Shown here in pieces: positions 21,330 through 31,035 of a DNA stretch of 64,000 nt (the stretch's first letter is position 1; each line of letters starts with the position of its first letter). Both the position numbers and the translations under genes were made by a program. The stretch covers positions 26,956,579-27,020,578 of the forward strand of contig OY829542.1 of the NCBI GenBank assembly GCA_963691705.1, read 5' to 3'. The notes beneath the pieces are model-generated. The model had not been told where the DNA came from. It searched no databases and was given only the letters and a program-made list of their open reading frames with translations. This stretch comes from Viola odorata (taxonomy: Eukaryota > Streptophyta > Magnoliopsida > Malpighiales > Violaceae).

Positions 21330-23525
21330 ATGTCTTGCGCTAGGCCTTCTGCAATTATCGAAAATCCTCTAGATCCCGAAGTCAGGAGAGCTCGTAGTGT
21401 TTTTGATTGTAATGAGGTTTTGAGGGTTGAGTTAGAGGAGAACGGTATCACTTTTCCCACGGGATATCGCCCCTTTGTCCCCTTGAAGGATACTCGGCTT
21501 ACTGATGCCATGTGAGGAACGTTCCGATTAGTTTATTTCAAGATGTTTACCTACGGGTTTCGTCTTCCGCTTCATACTTCTCTGTTGAAATTGCTAGACC
21601 ACTACGATTTCAATCATGTTCAAATAACTCCGCCTTCTTGGTGTGGGCTTTACGCCTTTCTTCGCTCGTGTGAGATGAAGCATATTTTTGCTCCATCGCT
21701 CGATCTATTCCGCACATTTTTCACGTTGAGGTGTCATAACTGCTTAGTGGATATTACCCCAAGATGGAATGGATGGAATTTTCAAGGTTTCGAAGAGAAC
21801 GTGGACAACTGGAAAAATGGCTTCTTCACCCTTCGCTTGCCCTCTCGGTTTTGGCGCGGTGGTTTCAACCGAAAAATTACTAGTGCCGCTTGGCGAGAAC
21901 CAGATGTGTTGTCTAGTATGGATGTATCCCATGTTAACGCCTTATTAGAAATAGAAGGGCCTTTCCGCATTCGGGAATTTGCTCGGTTCAGGCCTCTGTC
22001 AGAATGTGTCGTTGGTGAGTCTTATCTTTTATCGCTTTATCGCTTCGACTTTCTTGTCGTATTAAAATATTTTATCGGCAGGTAACGCTGAGGGTCGATC
22101 CTCCGAGGAAAGGGACGTTCCTCTAAATGTGGTGCCGCTTCAGACATTACCTCCTTCTCCTCCACCCGAAGGCTCTAGTCGTCCGCCTATTCCGCCGCGA
22201 GGAAGGAGAAACAAAACCGTCACGACACGCAACACATCTGCCCGACCTTCTCGTTTCCTTGAGAATTGGCTACCAGCTCGTGGTAAGGGTGTGGCCCCAA
22301 GTAATCCCGTAATTGAAGAGGTTGATAGTGATAGCGGAAGCATGGATACTGGTTTCGAGCTGCGTCATGCCACCTTTGCCCAACGGATGAAACTTAGGTC
22401 TAGAAAAAGTGATCCTTCAGCGGAGTCAACCGAGGATGATAGCGAAGAGATTGCTGCCGAAACGGAGCGTCTCATAAAAAGAGTTCGCAAAGAGAAATCT
22501 GACCCACTAGTTCCTTCCGAGGAGGAAATCAATGGGTTCCTTCCGAGGAGGTTGACGCCTCGCACGTTATGAGTCCCTTGCCAGTGACGGAAGTTACCAA
22601 GGCGCCCTCTGCCATTCCTCCCAAGGTTAACGAGGCTTCGGCAGCGGTGGGCTCTCCCTTGGTGTCTGACGGTCCTAGCTCCCCTATTCGCTCCTTTATT
22701 CCAGATGTGAGCTTACCAACTCCGAATCCCATCGCTCCTTCCCCACGGAAGCCTCAGCCCTTGTTTCTTTCTTCGATTTCGGGCATTGGTAATTCTGCAA
22801 AAAATTGCTCTCCTCCTTATATCGCCAATCTTTCCCCTCAAGGTCTTCAAGGCCCCATTGCTTATCAACTGGACTTGTCTTCCCTTGGTACCGACGGTCT
22901 CCGTGCTTTAGGGGTATCGGACCCGTCATCGCGAGAGGAACCAGTGGGCCCGATAGTGGGGCAAATGTTTACTCCTTCGAAGGACAAAGAAGAGTTCTTG
23001 CGGCGTCCTTCTGACTGACATGCTGGCCTGCTTCCGCGCGTTAAACTACTTTTTCGAGGATCATCGTGACAAGGTTCGACCTTCTCTTGATTTAAAGGGA
23101 GAATTAGATGCTGCTTTAGGGAAGGTAACGGAGCTGTCGCAGCTTCAAGAGCGGACCCGGGCGGAGTTGGACGACTGTCGCGCTGAGCTTGCTCGAGAAA
23201 GATCAAAAGGGAAGGCTAAGATAGACCTTCTAGAGGCAGAATTGGTGGTAGCTGACAGAAAAATATCTTCCTTCGCGAAGAGATAGCATCTCGTGATGCG
23301 GATTTGGCCAAAGTGCCTTCAAAGATATCCTGGTGGAAGAACAAGACCATGGATATTTGTATTGCTGAATTTATGAGTCTCTATTGCCAGGGAACTGTTG
23401 ACTCGTCAGTGTTGACCGATTACGCTTCCAAGAGTTTGAAGGATTTGGGCGAAGGTGAGAGAGATCTTCCCTCTTCTGGAGAGAAGCAGAGGAATGGTGA
23501 TCGCGATGCTCACGAGGGCCCATGA
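21330..23525 (+). pseudogene. Cassette gene cd (F), Transposase_28-like domain plus coiled coil
   Basis: Exon 1 21330-22014 holds the domain (LEENGITFPTGYRPF ... VYFKMFTYGFRLPLHTSLLKLL ... ITPPSWCGLYAFLRSCE ... FFTLRLPSRFWRGGFNR). A TGA at 21513-21515 replaces Trp. A GT-AG intron at 22015-22081 splits a Gly codon after ECVV. Exon 2 begins NAEGRSSEERDVPL and carries SRFLENWLPARG, then a conserved block (LDLSSLGTDGLRALGV...KDKEEFL) and coiled coil. A 26-bp local duplication (22511-22551) and shifts near 23015 and 23270 break exon 2. Retrotransposon-linked, function unknown. Confidence 0.75.
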
Positions 23526-23968
23526 TTAATCGAGGTTGCTCCCTTTAGAAGATTTTCCGCTTATTTGCTTCTTTGTCTTGTAATAACGCCTTGCTGTGCG
23601 ACAATATTTGTATTTGATTGCTATTTGCTTTTTATTTTGCCTTCCCGCGTTAACCCAACGCTATTCTTTTTAATCAACGCCATCTTGCGTTATCTCCTTT
23701 CATGTGATATCGCTCTTGTTTTTTCCCCAGAGATAGTACCTTCTTTTCAGAGCATTTAATGCTTGCTATCCTTTCCTTAGAAAAGTCGTGATTGTGCAGG
23801 CACACGTGTTTATTTCTTCCAGTGCCACGGGCTAGCGTGCTTGAGAACGTTGCCTAAATCGAGGCGTTGTAGCGCTTTTCTAGGATTGCACTCATTACTT
23901 GAGTCTGTTCCTTATGCCGCTTCCACGCAACGACTGCGGCATTCGTCGTTTCGTTTGACCATTAGGGT
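23526..23968 (+). other. Spacer between F genes cd and e
   Basis: Pyrimidine-rich, no credible gene. It leads to the TATA box of gene e. Confidence 0.5.
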
Positions 23969-23975
23969 TATAAAA
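23969..23975 (+). promoter_or_regulatory. TATA box, F gene e
   Basis: TATAAAA about 170 bp before the ATG at 24143. The other copies have TTATATC or TATATAA 165-180 bp upstream. Confidence 0.65.
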
Positions 23976-24142
23976 CCCAATATTTATTCTTTCATTTTTC
24001 TTTTATCATCCCGCTTTCTCATATTTTCTTTTAGCCGTCTTATTTTCTCCCCACTATTCAAGGCTCTTTGAAGTGCTTTTCTCTGAAGGTATTTCCTTTC
24101 TCTTCCATCGTCTTCTTCATCTTTTAATTCTTTAATTCTGCC

Positions 24143-25296
24143 ATGGCTAAGACTCGTCGTACTGAGTCGAGGACGCTACCGTTGTCGCTACCTCCGTTCC
24201 TCCCTCAGGTGATATGAATATAGGATACGTGCTGACTGGTTCCAGGAAGAGACAGCGGCCGGAAGATGAGGGCAGAAATCCGTCTTCCTCTACCACCGGG
24301 ATGGGGAGCAGGCCTGCGGACGGGTTTGACTCTACGGTTGTTCCCCAGGGAGGGAATCAGTCAGAATTTTTGGAGAACTTGGGCACAGGCGATACCTTCG
24401 GGGTTTCGCCCAATTCTTTCGGCGGTCCCGCTCACGCATATTCCTCTAATCCAGGATATCAAGAGGTCTTGCAGGACTTTTCAGGCTATCAGCCTCATGG
24501 CACAATTCTTGCTCCAGGGGGTTCGTCCACCCAGGTTCACCCTCCTTCTCCTCTGGCGTTTGCTCCTTCGAGCATTCCTCTGTGGGATCGTTATGGCGAA
24601 GGAGGTACCACCTTCAACTTTGTGGCGGATCTTAGTCCGATAGGTGGGGTTAGCTCTGTAACCCATCAAGTTGGACTGTATGATTTCCGTAACACCGGCT
24701 TGGCGGCATTAGGGGGTCATGGCTCGGATGAAGTTTCAGCTTTATTGGCTTCCCAGGTATTGGCGTCTGCGGCCGAACGTGACGCTTTTCTTTCTAAAGG
24801 CGCGTTTGATAGGGAGAACTCCTTGCGCACCAACCTTTTCACTAATTTGATGAAATTCCATTACTGGGCAGAGGAGGCGCGACGTCAGGCTGCCTCTCTT
24901 TCCTCTGCTTTGGAAGGATTAGCGCGAGAGCAGAATGAGAAGAAAAAGTTGCTGGAGGAGCGTACAAACTTATTACTGGCTCATCAGAAGCAGAAAGAAG
25001 AGCAGTCGGGCGCCTTGGCAGCGGAGAGAGCCAAAGTTACTGCTTTGGAGAATGAGAAGTCCTCCCTGGCCAAGGAGAAAGTTGTCCTGGAGGAAGAGTC
25101 GGCTGAGAAGAGCCTGTGGCATGTCGAGCAGACTGCCTCTATTTTGGTCGCTTGCTTTGAGGAAGCCCATGGGGTCGACGCATACAAACCCGATGAGGTC
25201 ACTGCCGCTTTCAAACGAAGATCTGGCCATCTTAATGAGGAGGGCTTTCGCCAAGCTAAGGCGGCAGGCTGGAAACGGAGGCACCCCGAAGGTTGA
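24143..25296 (+). pseudogene. Cassette gene e (F), N-terminal domain deleted
   Basis: Starts MAKTRRTES like E exon 1, then jumps, out of frame, into the exon 3 segment (ATVVATSVPPSGDMNIGYVL). The Transposase_28-like exon and exon 2 are gone. The remaining frame (24214-25296) is open: a Gly/Ser/Pro-rich part, a conserved block (VGLYDFRNTGLAALGG ... LASAAERDAFLSKG) and a long coiled coil (about residues 220-310). It could at most make a coiled-coil protein without the N-terminal domain. Confidence 0.7.
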
Positions 25297-25849
25297 CATG
25301 CTTCGAGGATTTATAGCTCTTTCTTTAGTGATCAAGCGTCACTAAATTTTTGTTTATTATTTTGACCACCGAAGTTTGTACTTTGTAGCCCCCTTTAAAC
25401 ATTTCGATAGGATCAAGCTACTTTTATTGCTGACTTTCCTTTATTTAGTTGCCTCCTCGCAAACCCCTTTGGCGTTATCTTCGCCATATTTTTCCAATGC
25501 GCTTACTTATCCGAACAGATCCTTAGTGCTCCCACCAAATTACAGAATTTGGTATTGGGTTAACTTTCTTGGTAAGACTAGCGATAGATCAGCTGACGAG
25601 ATCCTCGCTCCTTCCACTGCCCGAAAAGTATTCTGCGCATTCTCAACTGTAAATCATCAGTAACAAAAACACGTTACGAGGGATAGTAATTACCCGTAGG
25701 AGCCTTTTCGCTGCCATCATAGGGCATTACCCTGGAACCCGCGGGAATCGCTTTCACTATCAGCTCTACACTTCACCAGGGATTACTCATCTAGATACTA
25801 GCCGGGATTTCACGATTCTCCGCGTTTCCCTAATTTCATGATCGGCCCT
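25297..25849. other. 3' flank of F gene e
   Basis: About 550 bp with no gene. Degenerate traces of the repeat family that follows appear from about 25680. Confidence 0.5.
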
Positions 25850-26300
25850 TAAAGTGCCTCGTCTTAGTGAGCTGTCGGATCGGGACGGCTATCACAAGGC
25901 TAGGGAATTTTCACTTTTGGGCGTTGCCCTCGCGTCTAGAACCGTGTCCTTACTTAATGGTTTAGCCATAGTAGCCCAGCCGTTAAGATAGGATTCTTGT
26001 TTCTAGAACGGAGTTTCTATTTCTTTGGGGCGTGCTTCATCTTGTTGGGCCGTCTCCACGAGAACGGTCAGTACAAGAAAAGGACTTTTCACTCCCAAAT
26101 ATACCGGGTGGTGCCCTCACTTAATGAGCCATCTGATCAAGATTGGTCATCACAAGGATAGGACTTTTCACCCCCGGGGGCGTCCAGGATCTTTCAATCC
26201 GATGCTAATTCAAGGTATGGTGGGTAGTGCCCTCACTTAATGGGTCATCTGATCAAGACCGGCCATCACAAGGATAGGACTTTTCACTTCCCCAAAATAC
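25850..26300 (-). repeat. Tandem-repeat array (F), degenerate
   Basis: Four to five copies of a unit whose core reads CACAAGGATAGGACTTTTCA with GTCTGATCAAG-type neighbours. Clear copies start near 25892, 26070, 26150 and 26268. It lies between the end of pol and the cassette, as in E and G. Confidence 0.75.
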
Positions 26301-26404
26301 CCCCTTTTTTATCTGCACAAAGACAACCACAAACTTCCACGAAAGCTCTCTTATCGAGCGTTAGTCATGGTTAGGGTTGACATAAATCAAAGGTGCAGAT
26401 AAAA

Positions 26405-28068
26405 TCAAATTCTAGAGTAATATAACTTCAAGCGAGCGATATTCCAAGAGTTAGATAAGGGTGTACCATCGAGAGTCTCCAGATGATAGGCTCCTTTCCC
26501 GACAACGTGGGTGACGCGATATGGTCCATCCCAGTTTGGACTGAGTTTTCCCATACGTTGCCCTGCTGCTCGCTTGTCTCTGAGTACCAGATCTCCGAAT
26601 TTCAGCAACCGTTCTTTGACGCGCCTGTTATGATAACGGGCCATCTTTCGTTTATAATGCTGCGTTTTCAGAAGGATTTCCTCTCGAACTTCTGGTAACG
26701 CGTCCAGGTTAGCTCGTAACCTTTCCTCATTCAGTTCCTCCCGAAAGTGAGCTACCCGCAGGCTCATGGTTCCAATTTCCACCGGTGTAACGGCTTCGGT
26801 CCCGAAGGCCAACGCGAAAGGTGTTTTTTCCGGTGGTAGTCTTAACGGTCATGCGATATGCCCACATCACGTATGGTAGCTCATCAGCCCATTTCTTTTT
26901 AGACCCTTCCAGGTTTTTCTTGATGCCGCTAAGGATGCTCTGATTGGTTACTTCCGCCTGTCCATTAGTTTGCGGATGAGCCACAGAGGAAAAGCGTTGC
27001 TCGATTCCAAATTCTGAGCACTGGTCTTTGAAGAACTGGCTGGTGAACTGCGTTCCGTTATTGCTAACAAGGACACGAGGTACGCCAAACCTCATGATAA
27101 CTTGATGTTTGAAAAAACGCCAAGTTTTTTCTGCCGTGATTGTGGCGACCGCTTCAGCTTCCGCCCACTTAGTGAAATAGTCTACCGCCACTATCACAAA
27201 TTTCAGTTGAGACCTTGCCTTTGGGAATGGGCCTAGGATATCGATCCCCCATTTAGCAAAAGGACAAGGGGCGATAATTTCAGCTATTTCAGTGGCAGGC
27301 CACCGAGGAATCTTGGCAAACTCCTGGCACTTAGGGCAGGTTTGCACATAGTTGTGGCAATCTCTTTGGATGGTGGGCCAGTAGAATCCGGATCGAATGA
27401 CCTGTGCTGCCAGGGTACCGCCTGACACGTGCATACCACATACCCCTTCATGAATTTCGCGCAAGGTGTGAAGGCCCTCTTGTTCAGTTATACATTTGGC
27501 GGCAGGGTGGGAGAAACACCTTCGAATCAGGTCCCCGTCATAGTATGTACAACGTGCTGCCTGTCTCAATACCTTCTTCTTTTCAGCGGTATCCTCAGGC
27601 AGTTCCTCGTGTTTCAAGAATTTGATTACGGGAATTCGCCAGTCGCTTTCGCGCTCCTCCACACATAAAGATGCTTGCTCTTCCATGAAGGATGGTACCG
27701 ATAACACTCGATAGTATACACCTTTGGGTATGGACGCTTCCGGATTTGCGACCATTTTGGCTAGATTGTCAACTTCATCCGCGGTGCCAAGATACAAATA
27801 TAAAGTATTACCTACTTCAGGTCTCGTCAATAATAAGTCAGACGATAGGTAATCTTTTAGGCCGATAAATGCTTCCTCACATTCCGGGGTCCATCCGAAT
27901 GAGGCTTTGTTGCGTATGACTTTGAAAAAAGGGAGACACTTTTCTCCTTGCTTGGAAATGAATCGCCTAAGGGCAATGACTCGCCCTGTTAGCCTTTGCA
28001 CCTCTTTAATGGTTCTTGGCGATATCATGTCTTGTATGGCCTTAACCTTTGAGGGATTAGGCAGGATG
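26405..28068 (-). pseudogene. Pol remnant: late RT fused to integrase (F)
   Basis: Begins in the RT thumb (PSKVKAIQDMISPRT), continues VIRNKASFGWTPECEEAF ... YLYLGTADEV, then jumps in frame to DNLAKMVANPEAS. Both RNase H domains are lost at about 27780. Integrase keeps HPAAKCITEQEGLHTLREIHEG ... CPKCQEFAKI (zinc finger), KWGIDILGPF (first Asp) and NGQAEVTNQS (Glu), but the second catalytic Asp is Asn (SNNGTQFTSQ). A frameshift near 26820 precedes AFGTEAVTPVEIGTMSLRV. It cannot encode an active integrase. Confidence 0.9.
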
Positions 28069-28346
28069 CCTCTTTAATGGTTCTTGGCGATACCGACAGA
28101 TGACGTCATAAGCGATATCATACGTGCTGCCGGGAGCGATAAGATCGTGGGTCCCTAGGATGGGATGGTGCCGTGCGTATAGAGTCGCGTGAGTCCCCCC
28201 CCCCCCCCCCCGCTGATGTCGACCATCCTAGGAATCCTTCTCGGATTCTCGGGCGATGTGAAGATATCTTACGGGTCTTATGGGAAATCGTCCTAGTGGG
28301 AGCCGTAAGTGTGGTAGCACCGTTAGGGCTGTCTTGATTGTTATCA
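28069..28346 (-). repeat. 5' LTR remnant of F with filler at its broken edge
   Basis: From about 28088 the sequence matches 18365-18611 of the other LTR. The inner LTR part with TATA and primer-binding site is missing. The junction carries a 24-bp copy (28069-28092) of pol sequence 28001-28024. A poly-C run is 17 long here against 7 in the 3' LTR. Confidence 0.88.
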
Positions 28347-28351
28347 GCCAT

Positions 28352-29990
28352 TATCCAACAACGCCGCTGAATATGAAGCGCTGCTGGCAAGACTCAGAAT
28401 TGGAAACACCTTCTCCGTCGAAGCCTCTACCGTGACAGAAGAGCAAGTCCGAGAGCCTAAAGATACGAGGAGACTCTAAATTGATAATGGATCAAGTCCT
28501 TTGAAACTCCCAAGCCCGAGAGCCCGTCATGATTCAATACTTGGCCAAAGTAAAGCGTGAGCTGTCGGAGATGCAGAAAAAAGGCACTCGGGTCATCTTC
28601 GAGCACATCCCCAGAAAAAGTAATGAAGAGGCTGATAGCCTCGCCAAGATGGCAGCCAACGCAGACGCCTCCATACCTAACGAGGTACATTATAAGGAGC
28701 TATCCATACCCTCTTTCATGGAGGAGCAAGCATCGTTGTGTGTGGAAGAAATAGAAAGTGACTGGAGGATCCCAGTGGTAGAATATCTGAAGCATGATAG
28801 GCTACCAGATGAAATTGCGGAAAGAAGGAAAATCCTAAAACGGACGGCGCGATGTACATATTACAATGGAGAGTTAATACGGAGGTGCTTCTCCCACCCA
28901 GCCGCTAAATGCATAACGGAACAAGAAGGCTTGCATGTGCTAAGAGAAATTCACGAAGGGATATACGGCATGCACATCGCGAGCGATACTTTGGCAGCTC
29001 AAGTCTTTCGGTCGGGATTTTATTGGCCCACCATACAAAGAGATTGCCATAACTTCGTGAAAACCTGTCAGAAATGTCAGGAATATGCTAAGATCCCTCG
29101 AAAACCGGCCACGCCAATCTCAGAAATAATTGCTCCATGCCCGTTTGCCAAATGGGGCATTGACATATTAGGCCCGTTTCCAATGGCCAGATCTCAGCTA
29201 AAATTCGTGGTCGTGGCGGTAGACTACTTCACAAAATGGGCAGAAGCCGAGGCGTTAGCCACCATCACCACTGAAAAAATTTGGCATTTTTTTCAAACAC
29301 CAAGTCATTATGCGATTCGGGGTTCCGCGCATACTGATTAGCGATAATGGAGTACAGTTCACAAGTCAATTCTTTAGGGATCAGTGTGCGGAATTCCAGA
29401 TCGAACAAAGGTTCTCTTCCGTAGCACACCCCCAAACCAATGGCCAAGCAGAGGTAACCAACCGCAGCATCCTTAGTGGCATCAAAAGAAACCTGGAAGG
29501 TTCCAAAAAGAAATGGCCAGACGAACTGCCATACGTACTATGGGCCTATCGCATGACTGTTAAGACCGGCACTGGAGAGACCCCGTTTGCGTTAGCATTC
29601 GGAACCGAAGCTGTCACACCGGTTGAGATCGGAATGATGAGCCTTCGGGTGGCTCATTTCAGAGAAGAAAATAACGAGGAAAGGTTACGTGCTAACCTTG
29701 ACGCCCTACCCGAAACACATGAGGAAACATTGCTGAAAACTCTACACTACAAAAGAAAAATGGCGCAATACCACAACCGACAAGTGAGAGAGTGATTGCT
29801 CAAAGTTGGAGACTTAGTGCTCAGAGATAGACGAGCAGCAGGGCAACGCATGAGCAAACTTAGTCCAAACTGGGACGGACCGTATTGTGGGAAGAGGAGC
29901 TTACCACTTGGAAATGCTCGATGGAATGCCCCTACAGAACTCGTGGAACATAGCCCGGCTGAAGCTATACCACGCCAGGAACTAGCTCAC
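28352..29990 (+). pseudogene. Second RNase H end and integrase (element E)
   Basis: Resumes E pol after F: SNNAAEYEALLARLRIGN (second RNase H), then MIQYLAKVKREL. The integrase zinc finger is HPAAKCITEQEGLHVLREIHEG ... CQKCQEYAKI, and the catalytic core has KWGIDILGPF, SDNGVQFTSQ and NGQAEVTNRS, so D,D,E are all kept. Then come AFGTEAVTPVEIGMMSLRV and the C-terminal LVLRDRRAAGQRMSKLSPNWDGPY. Damage: a frameshift near 28455, TGA in VL-NSQAREP (about 28500), a frameshift at about 29300 and TGA at 29793-29795. Confidence 0.9.
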
Positions 29991-30069
29991 CCTATCTGGT
30001 AACATCAATACTATTCTAACAAGATATATCTTTCTGTGCGTTTGTTGTTGAATAAAATGCAGATAGTGA

Positions 30070-30570
30070 AGCATGCCAGGAGTGAAAATCCTATCCTTGT
30101 GATGGCTGGTCCTGATCAGACAGCTCACTAAGACGAGGCATGCCCTGGCATGGCTAAGCATTGGGAGTGAAAATCCTATCCTTGTGGTAACCGTGCTCAC
30201 ATAGACGGCCCATTAAGACGAGGCACGACCCCAAACTCTCCCGGGAGTAAAAATCTTATCCTTGTGGCAACCGTGCTCATATAGATGGCCCATTAAGACG
30301 AGGCACGCCCCGGTATCCTTGGGAGTGAAAATCCTATCCTTGTGGCAACCGTGCTCATATAGACGGCCCATTAAGACGAGGCACGACCCCAAGGAGAGAC
30401 CAACTCCGTCCTGGAAGTGAAAATCCTATCCTTGTGGCAACCGTGCTCACATAGACGACCCATTGAGACGAGGCACGTTCCAGGGACGCGAGGTTTCAAC
30501 GCTTAGAAGTGAAAATCCTATCCTTGCGATGGCTGGTCCTGATCAGACAGCTCGCTAAGATGAGGCACTC
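30070..30570 (+). repeat. Tandem-repeat array (E), six units
   Basis: Core GAGTGAAAATCCTATCCTTG recurs six times at 78-93 bp spacing (near 30079, 30164, 30243, 30321, 30413, 30506). Units 1 and 6 carry a GGTCCTGATCAGACAGCTC variant and units 2-5 a CCGTGCTCACATAGACGG variant. It lies between pol and the cassette. Confidence 0.92.
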
Positions 30571-31035
30571 CCCAAGCCAATCTCCGGCGGAAGAAAGGAG
30601 GGGACACTCCAGCTAGAAATTGAGCGGTCAATACCCGGCAAAGTAAGGCCGGAAAGACATCCCTACTGCAACAACAACATCGCAGCAAGCCTAACGGGGC
30701 AAGAAAGCTCCCCTGACAACAAATGGTGATTTGAATCTGAACAATGCTGAGTCATTCTCGGAAATGCTATCGGAAAGCAACAATAAGGCCATCGAAAAGG
30801 CAGTTGAGGAACCTGAATGAAGTTCATATGAGAGCAAAGTGGGCATATCTATAGAGGCGCGGTAGCAAACGCCATGGACGAATAATTGCGCAAGCAGTAT
30901 TATGAAACAGAGCAGACAAAGAAGTTCCATTCAAAAGGGGTAGCCCAACCAAGGCAAAAAGTGATATCGTTAACATTACAAAACAAGGAAGGGCTCGTCG
31001 GCCGCAAAAAATCAGAATTTATCTATAAAAAAAAA
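30571..31035. other. 3' flank of E gene e
   Basis: No gene seen. The segment separates the repeat array from the stop of gene e. Confidence 0.5.

Larger units (their letters stand above)
18117..28346 (-). mobile_element. Element F, internally deleted Tat-like element
   Basis: Flanked by TSD GCCAT within E pol. The left end is a full 495-bp 3' LTR (18117-18611). The right end is a 5' LTR remnant lacking its inner 244 bp or so. Between them are the plus-strand cassette (genes a, b, cd, e), the repeat array and minus-strand pol from late RT through integrase. Gag, protease and most RT are deleted. The two LTRs differ at about 4 of 247 comparable positions plus a poly-C length change, so F is younger than E, as the nesting requires. 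Confidence 0.9.

Noticed and set aside
25850..26300. Regular repeats with variable spacers resembling a CRISPR array (also 30070-30570, 49793-50285)
   Set aside because: Units are 78-93 bp, diverged throughout, in plant retroelement DNA, with no cas genes. They are tandem minisatellites.
28195..28215. Poly-C run as a sequence gap or element boundary
   Set aside because: The flanks align without interruption to the other F LTR, so it is a length change within the LTR.
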